The translations under genes and the position numbers were made by a program. Of a stretch of 7,470 nt of DNA, positions 1 to 6,785 are shown one piece after another. The notes beneath the pieces were generated by a model. The model was not told where the DNA came from, ran no database searches, and saw nothing but the letters and a program-made list of their open reading frames with translations. The stretch covers positions 1-7,470 of the forward strand of contig DMTJ01000130.1 of the NCBI GenBank assembly GCA_003477185.1, given 5' to 3'. How positions within the stretch are numbered: the first letter of the stretch is position 1; every line of letters starts with the position of its first letter. Source of the stretch: Lentisphaeria bacterium (lineage in GTDB: Bacteria > Verrucomicrobiota > Lentisphaeria > JABSQK01 > UBA12247).

Positions 1-2
1 CT

Positions 3-416
3 CTGGGGTTTCGGACGCCGCATGTCCGTTTCACCGACTATCAGCCGGACGCTGTCGCTATGGCTCGGCACAACTGGCGCGGCGCGCACGGCGGCGAGGC
101 CGAAGGAGCGGTTCTGGACTGGCGCGAGCCCCCCGCCGACGGCCGCCGGTATGATCTGGTGGTCGCCGCTGACGTGGCCTACGAGGAGCGTTTTTTTGCG
201 CCCTTGGCCGATACCTTTTCACGCTGCCTGGCCCCCGGCGGCCACGTGATTCTGGCGGAACCAAGTCGCCCGGTGGCGGGAAGTTTTTACCTGATGTTGC
301 GCGCCCGCGGTTGGTTGCATCAGGACACTCGCCGCACGGTGGCATCTAATCGCGGACCAGTGACCGTGCGTATTTCTACGTTTCGTCAGGGATCGTCGGC
401 CGCTATTGCGTCTTGA
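3..416 (+). CDS. Class I SAM-dependent methyltransferase, 3' part (5' end outside window)
   Basis: The frame is open from base 3, with no stop before 414-416, and gives 137 residues of a protein that starts outside the window. A VRFTDYQPDA stretch near fragment residues 8-17 resembles the second strand of a Rossmann methyltransferase, whose acidic residue (D12) binds the SAM ribose. YDLVVAADVAYE (50-61) and LAPGGHVILAEPSRP (near 76-90) match the later strands, with the post-motif 'LxPGG' turn. The SAM-binding glycine loop would be in the missing N-terminal part. The wording is closest to the family of predicted lysine or nicotinamide N-methyltransferases (METTL/Nnt1-like), but the substrate cannot be read from the sequence. 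An internal ATG at base 60 is not the likely start, because the family signature begins before it. The stop lies 52 bases before lepA, in the same direction. Confidence 0.78.
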   Translation: MGFRTPHVRFTDYQPDAVAMARHNWRGAHGGEAEGAVLDWREPPADGRRYDLVVAADVAYEERFFAPLADTFSRCLAPGGHVILAEPSRPVAGSFYLMLRARGWLHQDTRRTVASNRGPVTVRISTFRQGSSAAIAS

Positions 417-433
417 AAGGTCTTTTGTATACT
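406..433 (+). promoter_or_regulatory. Possible sigma70-type promoter for lepA-thiSG operon
   Basis: TTGCGT (406-411) and TATACT (428-433) are separated by 16 bases. The -10 box matches TATAAT at five of six positions and the -35 box keeps the TTG. The element overlaps the last codons of the methyltransferase gene, and transcription would start about 30 bases before the lepA ATG. It was read by eye only; read-through from the methyltransferase gene is an equally simple explanation for expression. Confidence 0.35.
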
Positions 434-458
434 ACCAACTACCTCAGATTTCGCGTTC

Positions 459-463
459 AGGAA
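459..463 (+). promoter_or_regulatory. Ribosome binding site that fixes the lepA start
   Basis: AGGAA sits 5 bases before the ATG at 469. It supports this start over the in-frame TTG at 406, which would add 21 residues of non-LepA sequence and overlap the upstream gene. Confidence 0.6.
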
Positions 464-468
464 TAGAT

Positions 469-2274
469 ATGGCAGATCGCTCTCGCATCCGAAACTTCTG
501 CATCATCGCGCACATTGATCACGGCAAGTCCACGCTGGCTGATCGCTTCATGCAGCATACGTCCACCGTTCAAGACCGAGATTTCCAGGATCAACTTCTG
601 GATGACATGGATCTCGAACGTGAGCGCGGCATTACCATCAAGTCGCATCCGGTCCTCATTCACTATCGCGCCCAGGACGGCCACACCTACGAACTCAACC
701 TGATCGACACGCCTGGGCACGTAGATTTTTCCTATGAGGTCAGCCGCAGCCTAGCGGCGTGCGAAGGCGCGCTGTTACTTATCGATGCCAGCCAGGGGGT
801 CCAAGCACAGACCGTGGCAAACGTGACACTGGCCACCAATCTGGATTTGACCGTGATTCCCGTGATCAACAAGATCGACTTGCCAGCGGCCAACATTGAG
901 ATGTGTAACGAGCAGCTTGAGGAGATTCTCGCAATTCCCGCTGACGAAGCGGTACACGCCAGCGCCAAGGCAGGCCTTGGCATTGAGGACATTCTTGAGG
1001 CAGTGGTCGCGCGCATTCCAGCTCCGAAGGAGCCGGAAGATGACTCCATTCGCGCGTTGATTTTCGACTCTGTCTATGACGCCTACCGAGGCGTGGTGAA
1101 CTATGTACGCGTGGTCTCGGGAACGTTGGAGCGCGGGACAGCCATCCAGTTTTGTAGCACCAAGCTAAAATCGGAGGTCAAGGAAATCGGCGTATTCTCG
1201 CCGGGAATGAACCCCAAGGACAAGCTTGAGCCCGGTGGCGTGGGTTACGTCATCGCGAACATCAAGTCACCCGATGACTCGAAGATGGGGGACACACTCA
1301 CTGGCACGCATAATCCTTGCCAAGACCCCTTGCCTGGGTTCAAGGAATGCCAACCCATGGTATTCAGTGGGATCTACCCAATCGACACTAATGACTACGC
1401 CCAACTGAAGCTCAGCATGGGCAAGCTGCGCCTCAATGATGCCGCCTTCGAGTATCAGGCAGAGACTTCCGCCGCTCTGGGCTTTGGCTTTCGCTGCGGC
1501 TTTCTCGGGCTGCTCCATATGGAGATCATCCAAGAGCGCCTGCGTCGGGAGTACAACATGGACATCATCGCCACCTACCCCAGCGTAGTCTATCACGTCT
1601 TCAAGACCGATGGCAGCTCCGTTCAGATCGACAACCCACTCCACCTTCCCGACCCGGTTAACATCGACCACATCGAAGAACCAATGGTCCTGTGCCATAT
1701 CATGCTGCCCGGTGAGTATATCGGTGGCGTGATGAACCTGATCATGGACAAGCGCGGCTTCTGCCAGGAAACCATCTCCGTAGACCGCCTGCACATGATG
1801 TTGATCGCGCGCCTTCCCTTGCACGAGATCGTGATCGACTTCCACGACAAGCTCAAGACCATCACCCGCGGCTACGGCAGCATGGACTATGAACCCAACG
1901 GCTACGAACCCGCCCCACTGGTGAAACTGGAGATGCGCGTGAACGGCGATCCCGTCGACGCCTTTGCCACGATCGTGCATCGCGATCATGCGCAATCCCG
2001 GGGCCGTATTCTGGCCGAGCGCCTGAAAGACGTGATTCCACGCCACATGTTCAAAATCGCAATTCAGGCCGTCATTGGCGCCAATGTCGTGGCTCGCGAG
2101 ACCATCGGGGCCCTACGGAAAGACGTGACAGCCAAGTGTTATGGCGGCGATTTCACCCGCAAGCGCAAGCTGCTCGAGAAGCAGAAAGAGGGCAAGAAGA
2201 AAATGAAGCAGATCGGCAATGTAAACATCCCGCAGGATGCCTTCGTCAAGGTACTGAAATCCACGAAAAAGTGA
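469..2274 (+). CDS. lepA: Elongation factor 4 (LepA), ribosome-associated translational GTPase
   Basis: The product is 601 residues, matching the usual LepA length of about 600. GTPase motifs are in order: G1 AHIDHGKST (14-22), G2 RGITIK (53-58), G3 DTPGH (80-84), G4 NKID (134-137) and G5 SAK (165-167). EF-G-like domains follow, with the LepA stretch GFGFRCGFLGLLHMEI in the middle. The C-terminal LepA-specific domain carries the hallmark KCYGGDFTRKRKLLEKQKEG and ends with NVNIPQDAF. LepA binds ribosomes and hydrolyses GTP; it has been linked to back-translocation, recovery under stress and 30S biogenesis. The start at 469 is chosen because family homology begins at MADRSRIRNF and a ribosome binding site lies just before it. 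A 15-base gap separates it from thiS, so it probably heads an operon with the thiazole genes. No key residue is missing. Confidence 0.98.
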   Translation: MADRSRIRNFCIIAHIDHGKSTLADRFMQHTSTVQDRDFQDQLLDDMDLERERGITIKSHPVLIHYRAQDGHTYELNLIDTPGHVDFSYEVSRSLAACEGALLLIDASQGVQAQTVANVTLATNLDLTVIPVINKIDLPAANIEMCNEQLEEILAIPADEAVHASAKAGLGIEDILEAVVARIPAPKEPEDDSIRALIFDSVYDAYRGVVNYVRVVSGTLERGTAIQFCSTKLKSEVKEIGVFSPGMNPKDKLEPGGVGYVIANIKSPDDSKMGDTLTGTHNPCQDPLPGFKECQPMVFSGIYPIDTNDYAQLKLSMGKLRLNDAAFEYQAETSAALGFGFRCGFLGLLHMEIIQERLRREYNMDIIATYPSVVYHVFKTDGSSVQIDNPLHLPDPVNIDHIEEPMVLCHIMLPGEYIGGVMNLIMDKRGFCQETISVDRLHMMLIARLPLHEIVIDFHDKLKTITRGYGSMDYEPNGYEPAPLVKLEMRVNGDPVDAFATIVHRDHAQSRGRILAERLKDVIPRHMFKIAIQAVIGANVVARETIGALRKDVTAKCYGGDFTRKRKLLEKQKEGKKKMKQIGNVNIPQDAFVKVLKSTKK

Positions 2275-2289
2275 TCACTGAGCACCGTA

Positions 2290-2490
2290 ATGACCATTCT
2301 CATCAACGATAAGCCACACGAACTGGACGAGCCTTGCTCGGTCGCAATTCTGCTTGAAAGACACGGTGCCCGCGCGGGGAGCGTGGCAGTCGCCCACAAC
2401 GAGCAATTCGTGAGCCGTGCAAACTACGCAACCACAATCATGCAAGACGGTGACACGCTCGAGATTGTTGCGCCCATGCAAGGAGGCTGA
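2290..2490 (+). CDS. thiS: ThiS sulfur-carrier protein for thiamine thiazole synthesis
   Basis: This 66-residue, ubiquitin-fold protein ends in the diagnostic Gly-Gly. The tail [13 protein letters not shown] (54-66) and the N-terminal [12 protein letters not shown] strand are typical of ThiS. In the known pathway the C-terminal glycine is adenylated by ThiF and converted to a thiocarboxylate, which donates sulfur to ThiG. The start lies 15 bases after the lepA stop, with only a weak ribosome binding site (GAG), so translation may be coupled to lepA. The stop is 2 bases before thiG. MoaD is the main alternative for a small GG-ended protein, but the adjacent thiG settles the assignment. No thiF, thiO, thiH or thiE is visible here, so those functions must be encoded elsewhere. 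Confidence 0.94.
   Translation: MTILINDKPHELDEPCSVAILLERHGARAGSVAVAHNEQFVSRANYATTIMQDGDTLEIVAPMQGG
2481..2486 (+). promoter_or_regulatory. Strong ribosome binding site of thiG, inside the thiS Gly-Gly codons
   Basis: AGGAGG lies 6 bases before the thiG ATG at 2493. It is a full-consensus site and overlaps the last codons of thiS, including the two glycine codons that ThiS function requires. The sequence therefore serves both protein function and translation start. Confidence 0.85.
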
Positions 2491-2492
2491 TC

Positions 2493-3275
2493 ATGTGGAC
2501 CCTCGCTGATGCCACGCTCCAAAGCCGATTCCTAATCGGCACCGCCCTGTACCCATCTCCGGAGTCGATGCGCCAGGCGACCCAGGCGTCCGGCTCCGAA
2601 GTCGTCACAGTCTCACTGCGGCGGCAGCAGGCTGGCTCAGGCGGAGGCAACGACTTCTGGGAGCTGATTCGCTCCCTGAACGTCCACGTGCTGCCAAACA
2701 CCGCTGGCTGCCACACTATCAAAGAAGTCATGGCCACCGCCCACATGGCGCGCGAGCTGTTCGACACCAACTGGATCAAGGTGGAGATCATTGGCGATGA
2801 ATACACGCTGCAGCCAGACACCGCGCAGCTGCTGGCAGTCACCGAGAGCTTGATCCGCGACGGCTTCGAAGTCTTTCCCTATACCACCGATGACCTGGTT
2901 GTGGCCCAGCGCCTGGCCGACCTGGGCTGCCGAATCGTGATGCCTTGGGCCTCCCCCATTGGCTCCGGCCAGGGCCTACTCAATCTCTACGCGCTCGAGA
3001 CAATGCGCGCCAGACTGCCCCAGACTACGCTCATTATCGATGCTGGCATAGGCAAGCCCTCAGACGCTACCCGAGCCCTGGAGCTTGGCTTTGACGGTGT
3101 ACTGCTAAACAGTGCAGTCGCCCTAGCCCGAGACCCCGTGGGCATGGCCTCCGCATTTCGCTATGCCTTGAACGCTGGCCGAGCAGCCTACGAAGCCGGT
3201 GTAATGCAGCCGCGCAACATGGCCCAGCCAAGCACACCTACCTTGGGAACACCGTTCTGGGTGCAATCCAACTGA
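2493..3275 (+). CDS. thiG: Thiazole synthase ThiG
   Basis: At 260 residues this is the usual length for ThiG, a (beta/alpha)8-barrel enzyme. ThiG condenses 1-deoxy-D-xylulose 5-phosphate, dehydroglycine and sulfur from ThiS thiocarboxylate into the thiazole phosphate of thiamine. Visible family motifs are [13 protein letters not shown] (12-24), [10 protein letters not shown] (36-45), LPNTAGCHT (67-75), [10 protein letters not shown] (93-102), PIGSGQG (155-161) and [10 protein letters not shown] (183-192). Lys96 in NWIKVE aligns with the lysine that forms the Schiff base with the sugar substrate. PIGSG and the DAGIG loop bind phosphate. The short C-terminal tail after residue 240 is rich in Pro, Thr and Asn. 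The start is fixed by the strong AGGAGG site and the 2-base spacing from thiS. A glycosyltransferase gene follows 16 bases downstream, not another thiamine gene. Confidence 0.97.
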   Translation: MWTLADATLQSRFLIGTALYPSPESMRQATQASGSEVVTVSLRRQQAGSGGGNDFWELIRSLNVHVLPNTAGCHTIKEVMATAHMARELFDTNWIKVEIIGDEYTLQPDTAQLLAVTESLIRDGFEVFPYTTDDLVVAQRLADLGCRIVMPWASPIGSGQGLLNLYALETMRARLPQTTLIIDAGIGKPSDATRALELGFDGVLLNSAVALARDPVGMASAFRYALNAGRAAYEAGVMQPRNMAQPSTPTLGTPFWVQSN

Positions 3276-3291
3276 TGCAGTCTCGCCAGCG

Positions 3292-4176
3292 ATGAGCATC
3301 GCGGTCATCCGCTTCAGTGCGCTTGGCGACATCGCCAGCGCCCTCCCCTACATCCGCGCCCTCCGCGAGGGCCCGACCCTCATTACCAGCGGCATGGGTG
3401 CTGGCCTGCTCCAGGACGAATTCCCCGACATTCACGTACTCAAGAGCAAGCGCATCCGCGACGTGTTCAGCCTCGTTTGCGAACTCCGCAAACAGCGCTT
3501 CGACCATTTGATCGACCTGCAGAACAACGATCGCTCGCGGCTAATCCGCAGCTTGACCAGCGCGCGAGCCAAGATCTCCAGCAAGGGCATGCCAGGTGGG
3601 GTGCCCAATCTGGATAACTTCCACCGCATCATGATGCCCAGCGGCTTGCTCCAGGAACCGGACACCAGCTTTACTCCGAAGCCATGCGACTACATCGTCT
3701 TGAATGTCGCCTCCAGCTCCAAATGGCACGCAAAGCGTCTGCCAGTGGCAAAGTGGCAGCAGTTCGCAGCCTTGCTGCACGACCGCTACGGGCTGCCGTT
3801 TAAGCTCACTGGTGGGGCTGACGAGCGCGACTATGTTGCGGAGGTCGCAGCCCAGTTGCCGGGCGAGTGCGAGAATGTCGCGGGCCAGACCAGTTTAGTC
3901 GAGCTGAAGCTACTGCTGCGCAACGCCTTCTTGGTGGTGTCTACCGACTCCGCAGCCATGCAGCTAGCAGCCGCAGAAAAGACACCCACAATCGGCCTGT
4001 TCGGCTGCACGAACTGGGTCCGTGCCCGCCCGTTCGGCCCCTGGAGCACAGTGCTATACGACAAGGCCGTGTATCCCGACGATCAGCCCCCGCCGGTTAG
4101 CATCGAAACGCCCGGTGCCTACTACGACGGCATCGACCTGGCGGACGGCTTGACCGCCTTGGCCAAGTTTCTCTGA
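3292..4176 (+). CDS. Glycosyltransferase family 9 protein (ADP-heptose:LPS heptosyltransferase-like)
   Basis: Domain order is that of a GT9 (GT-B fold) enzyme, which transfers heptose from ADP-heptose to growing lipopolysaccharide core at the inner membrane. The N-terminal IAVIRFSALGDIASALP (3-19) contains the Asp13 that serves as catalytic base in the WaaC/WaaF group. SSSKWHAKRLPVAKW (141-155) is the linker-lysine region. KLTGGADERD (171-180) and STDSAAMQLAAA (217-228), followed by TIGLFGCT, form the nucleotide-sugar half. The usual 'MHLAAA' histidine is a glutamine here (Q224), and at 294 residues the protein is shorter than typical WaaC (about 320) or WaaF (about 350), so acceptor and sugar may differ. 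The ATG at 3292 is the first usable in-frame start; its ribosome binding site is weak. It appears to be last in the lepA-thiS-thiG unit, with no clear functional link to those genes. Confidence 0.9.
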   Translation: MSIAVIRFSALGDIASALPYIRALREGPTLITSGMGAGLLQDEFPDIHVLKSKRIRDVFSLVCELRKQRFDHLIDLQNNDRSRLIRSLTSARAKISSKGMPGGVPNLDNFHRIMMPSGLLQEPDTSFTPKPCDYIVLNVASSSKWHAKRLPVAKWQQFAALLHDRYGLPFKLTGGADERDYVAEVAAQLPGECENVAGQTSLVELKLLLRNAFLVVSTDSAAMQLAAAEKTPTIGLFGCTNWVRARPFGPWSTVLYDKAVYPDDQPPPVSIETPGAYYDGIDLADGLTALAKFL

Positions 4177-4251
4177 CGCCGCCCTAGCCCCAGTCCAAGC
4201 GATCGGTGGCCCCTCCAAAAGGTCGTCTCGGGTCGAGGTCCATCGCTAGCA

Positions 4252-4267
4252 GCCGATTCGAGTCGGC
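4252..4267. other. Short stem-loop in the convergent intergenic gap
   Basis: GCCGA (4252-4256) pairs with TCGGC (4263-4267), with a further T-G wobble pair and a TCGA loop. No T-tract follows on either strand, so it does not look like a simple intrinsic terminator. It lies between the stops of two converging genes and its role is unknown. Confidence 0.3.
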
Positions 4268-4301
4268 CCCCTCGAGGATCTGCTCGAAACCAGTTTTGTT
4301 T

Positions 4302-4320
4302 CGCGTAAATGAAATACGCG
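4302..4320 (+). terminator. Perfect 6-bp hairpin between converging operons, possible weak terminator
   Basis: CGCGTA (4302-4307) pairs perfectly with TACGCG (4315-4320) across a 7-base AATGAAA loop. On the plus strand it is followed by TGTTTC, a poor T-tract. On the minus strand the bases that follow are A-rich. It lies about 125 bases after the glycosyltransferase stop and 32 bases beyond the stop of the minus-strand operon. The octamer GTTTCGCG occurs at 4298-4305 and again at 4322-4329. It may slow or end transcription of the plus-strand unit; the evidence is modest. Confidence 0.4.
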
Positions 4321-4351
4321 TGTTTCGCGGGCAGCTTCTTTAAGGGTCCTG

Positions 4352-5983
4352 CTAGTCCACCTTCCCCTGATGATGGTGCGCTAGGTATTGCGTAAACGCG
4401 TAGTGCACCACATTCACCCCCAGCTTGTAGGCCTGGTTTGCCAGCCCTTCATGAATCCCAGAGTGCCCCGTTTTCCAGGCATCGTTCAGATCGCCCTGAT
4501 GGTAGAACGCCACCCACCGCCCATCATGGCGGAGTCCGACCGCCTCGCGCCCCGAGTGATGCCAGAAGGCAGGGGCCCCATTCGGGAACAGATGCGGATG
4601 CTGAAACATCTGATCATCTCGCGAGATCGTAATCCAGCTCTTCTCCGGAAACACCCGCTTCATCGCCGCGCGAAAGGACGTATTAAAGGTGCCGCCCCCG
4701 TTGTCAGCGAAAATCATGCCGCCCTCTTTCAGACAGTAGTCGCGCAGTGCCGTCACTTCGTGATTGGACACATTCATGCCACCGCGCCCGGTGAGAAAGA
4801 CGAACGGGGGCGCCTTCCCCTTCGGAAAAAATCGCAGCCGCCCGATCGTACGCTGCTCGGCACGCCGTGCTACTGGCAAGCCCGTGATCTGGCCCAGCTT
4901 AAACAGCATGTTGTCATCGGCTGACAGGTGCAAATCCTGATCCCAGTCGCCCCCGTCGTATTGCAGGCGAATGAAACGAACGCGCCCCGGCATGCCGTGC
5001 GGCCAGCCGCCCGAAGGGCCACTGGCATCTCCAATTTTTCCTTCGACACCGCGAGCCTGATACTCATTTTGAGTGACTTTCTCCGTTTCTTCTAAAATCT
5101 CGCTCTCGTCTGGATCAATGTGGTAGAACAGAATGTCCGTGTTCATGGAAAGCACCAGCTTCTGCTTTTTCACCTTTTCCTTTTTAACCCGCCGTATTTC
5201 AGTAAGGACTACTTTCGCGCCCTGGCCTTCCGGAATCTCGTAGGGCTCCTCCCAACCGCAGCCGCGCAACAACACCGGAATCAGAATCAGCCAGGCGCAA
5301 TGCAGCCCTGTGGCCCACCAGAGCGATGACGAAAACTGTGGATCGTCCCCGCCACTGCGCAAAGCAGGCAATAAGCGATCGCCAATCAAGCGAGCTCGCC
5401 TCAGCCCGTAGTGCGCCTGTACCTTGGCCCGCAGCAGCGTCAGCCAGGCCAGCACCAGCCAGCCTCCGAGCAGGATCCCGATTCCTAGCGTGCGCAGCCA
5501 AGAAGCGTTGCGCATGAAGCGGTGAAAAGCCTGTGGCTGCAGACCGTGCAGCAATGTGGGCCCTTGTAGCAACAGCACGATTAGCAGCACAAAGGCAGCG
5601 CTGCAGGCCAGCAGCGCGACTCCCTGCAGTCTGGCAATCACTCGGCTCCGCCAGCGAGCCAAGACGACCCCAGCCAGCAGTAATACCGCTACGCCTCGCA
5701 GCGCTACTAGCACCAGTTGAAACTCGTACGAGTACGCCAACAGCCCCAGCACCTCCAACTGGTCCTCTCCGAGCCCGGCGCCGTGCCGCAAAATGCCTGC
5801 GTCCGCCCAGACCGCCAGGATGCAAAGCACAGCCAAGCTAGTCAAGGCGGACGCTGTCTGCGCAATCGGGCTCAGTCGGCCGAAACTCCGATCACTCAGC
5901 GCGAAGCAGGCGTTCATCAGCCAGTGCACGCTGCGATGGGCCAGCCCGCACAGTCCCCAGAACGCTGTCCGGAGTCGGTCCAT
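4352..5983 (-). CDS. Five-helix membrane protein with C-terminal DUF4159 domain
   Basis: The product has 543 residues. Hydrophobic segments lie near 41-60, 89-109, 119-140, 165-184 and 222-239. The loops after the second and fourth helices are arginine-rich, so by the positive-inside rule they are cytoplasmic and the region after residue 240 is periplasmic. A charged linker (258-275, rich in Lys) follows. The C-terminal domain, about 333-536, matches DUF4159: RVRFIRLQYDGGDW (334-347), FVFLTGRGGMNVSNHEV (394-410), LKEGGMIFADNGGG (418-431), AFRRE-like AAMKRVFP (439-446), WVAFYHQGDLNDAW (490-503) and AYKLGVNVVHYAFT (518-531). The molecular function of DUF4159 is not known to me; its fold is thought to resemble glutamine amidotransferase domains. 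Its start overlaps the preceding stop as TGATG, with GAGGAA 11 bases before the ATG. It is last in the ExbB/ExbD operon and is the likely client or effector of that motor. Confidence 0.9.
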   Translation of the reverse strand: MDRLRTAFWGLCGLAHRSVHWLMNACFALSDRSFGRLSPIAQTASALTSLAVLCILAVWADAGILRHGAGLGEDQLEVLGLLAYSYEFQLVLVALRGVAVLLLAGVVLARWRSRVIARLQGVALLACSAAFVLLIVLLLQGPTLLHGLQPQAFHRFMRNASWLRTLGIGILLGGWLVLAWLTLLRAKVQAHYGLRRARLIGDRLLPALRSGGDDPQFSSSLWWATGLHCAWLILIPVLLRGCGWEEPYEIPEGQGAKVVLTEIRRVKKEKVKKQKLVLSMNTDILFYHIDPDESEILEETEKVTQNEYQARGVEGKIGDASGPSGGWPHGMPGRVRFIRLQYDGGDWDQDLHLSADDNMLFKLGQITGLPVARRAEQRTIGRLRFFPKGKAPPFVFLTGRGGMNVSNHEVTALRDYCLKEGGMIFADNGGGTFNTSFRAAMKRVFPEKSWITISRDDQMFQHPHLFPNGAPAFWHHSGREAVGLRHDGRWVAFYHQGDLNDAWKTGHSGIHEGLANQAYKLGVNVVHYAFTQYLAHHHQGKVD

Positions 5984-6390
5984 CAGAGGCCGAATTCCTC
6001 GTCCAGGCTCAGACTTGAATCCTCAGGCCGTGTTGTGTCGATCTCCCTGGCGCGGGCATCAGTTTTCTTATTCTTCTTCTGTTCCGCCTGCTCTTCGGCC
6101 TCGGCCTTCTTCTTCTCCTCACGTGCTGTACGGTTCTTCTCTGCCTCCGCACGACGCTCCGCCAGCTGCAAGGCTCGGGCATCCTCCTCTGCCGCCTGGC
6201 GCTCGGCATCCATGGCGCCGCGCACATCCCAGGTGCCATAGCTTGTCACCTTCATGAAGTAGGGTATGGAGGTAACCCCAAGCACGGCAACATGCAGCAC
6301 CAGCGCTATCACGAGCGTCGTGACAAACGGCCGCCCCTTGGCCACTGCACCCACCAGCTTATTTGCTTCATCCTGTGTATGATCTTTCAT
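5983..6390 (-). CDS. Short TonB/TolA-like membrane-anchored coiled-coil protein
   Basis: The protein has 135 residues. It has a short N-terminal cytoplasmic stretch with Lys and Arg, one transmembrane helix near 21-43, then an Ala/Glu/Lys/Arg-rich helix (about 60-116) expected to form a coiled coil in the periplasm, and an acidic tail ending EEFGL. The helix contains ALVLHVAVLG with His33, recalling the conserved transmembrane histidine of TonB and TolA that couples them to ExbB/ExbD or TolQ/TolR. The C-terminal TonB or TolA globular domain is absent, and the natural stop overlaps the next start (TGATG), so this is not a visible frameshift. AGGAG and AGGA sites precede the ATG, which overlaps the stop of the upstream ExbD gene (TAATG). 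By context it may link proton-driven motion of ExbB/ExbD to the DUF4159 protein. Low-complexity composition makes the family call less certain than for its neighbours. Confidence 0.78.
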   Translation of the reverse strand: MKDHTQDEANKLVGAVAKGRPFVTTLVIALVLHVAVLGVTSIPYFMKVTSYGTWDVRGAMDAERQAAEEDARALQLAERRAEAEKNRTAREEKKKAEAEEQAEQKKNKKTDARAREIDTTRPEDSSLSLDEEFGL

Positions 6391-6785
6391 TATTCCTGCT
6401 CTCCTATCCAGGCCAATTGCGCCGCTGTCGCACTCAATGCCGAGAGCAAGGGCGAGAACTGTTCATGCCGCATGTTTTCGTCTATCTTCAACATTACCAA
6501 ATTCTCCGCTCGTGCTTCCAACTCCCCGCTCACCAGCGCCTCCACATCGCCCAGCGCACAGGGCCTGCCCTGCACCCAGACCACGCCCTCTCCATCCATG
6601 CTCACAGTTACCTGGCCATCGTGGATCTTGGCGATGTCCTGAGATTTTGGGAGCGTTACGTCCACGTGCGCCTCCTTGATGAACACCGAGGTGACCATGA
6701 AAAAGATGATCAGCAGAAAGGCGATATCGCCCATCGGAGCAAACGGGACGTGCGGTTTCACGCGAGACCGGTGTTTCAGCTTCAT
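6390..6785 (-). CDS. ExbD/TolR family proton-channel subunit (operon copy 2)
   Basis: This 131-residue protein has the standard ExbD/TolR layout: a basic N-terminus (MKLKHRSRVKPH), one transmembrane helix near 19-37 (DIAFLLIIFFMVTSVF), and a periplasmic domain of about 95 residues containing VDVTLPKS. Asp20 at the start of the helix matches the essential membrane aspartate of ExbD (D25) and TolR (D23), which carries protons through the ExbB/TolQ pentamer. An SD-like GAGGAAG lies upstream of the ATG, which overlaps the stop of the preceding exbD-like gene by 4 bases (ATGA). It could heterodimerise with the other ExbD in the same channel, since ExbD acts as a dimer in known complexes. Sequence alone does not distinguish ExbD from TolR. 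Residues 21-29 are encoded by nearly the same DNA as in the neighbour. Confidence 0.94.
   Translation of the reverse strand: MKLKHRSRVKPHVPFAPMGDIAFLLIIFFMVTSVFIKEAHVDVTLPKSQDIAKIHDGQVTVSMDGEGVVWVQGRPCALGDVEALVSGELEARAENLVMLKIDENMRHEQFSPLLSALSATAAQLAWIGEQE

Noticed and set aside
413..433. TTGAAA (413-418) as the -35 box for the TATACT -10 box
   Set aside because: The spacer would be only 9 bases, too short for a sigma70 promoter. TTGCGT at 406 gives a better 16-base spacing.
406..468. An in-frame TTG start that would lengthen LepA by 21 residues
   Set aside because: The extra residues do not resemble LepA, they overlap the methyltransferase gene, and the ATG at 469 has its own ribosome binding site and matches the family start.
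1267..2046. A 259-codon open frame on the minus strand opposite lepA
   Set aside because: It lies entirely within a highly conserved gene, shows no recognisable protein motif, and is explained by the codon bias of lepA.
3275..3295. A mini-frame starting in the TGATG after the thiG stop
   Set aside because: It would encode only six residues and ends in the glycosyltransferase start codon region. A role in re-initiation is possible but unsupported.
4177..4351. A small gene, RNA gene or CRISPR-like repeat in the convergent gap
   Set aside because: I saw no start with a ribosome binding site, no tRNA-like cloverleaf, and no regular repeat-spacer pattern, only the stem-loops already listed.
4388..4924. 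A 178-codon plus-strand open frame opposite the DUF4159 gene
   Set aside because: It is His/Pro/Arg-rich with no family features. The minus-strand frame holds the conserved DUF4159 motifs.
5199..5825. A 208-codon minus-strand frame inside the DUF4159 gene, in a different reading frame
   Set aside because: Its Ala/Arg-rich composition is typical of a shifted frame in GC-rich DNA. The true frame gives clean membrane helices over the same bases.
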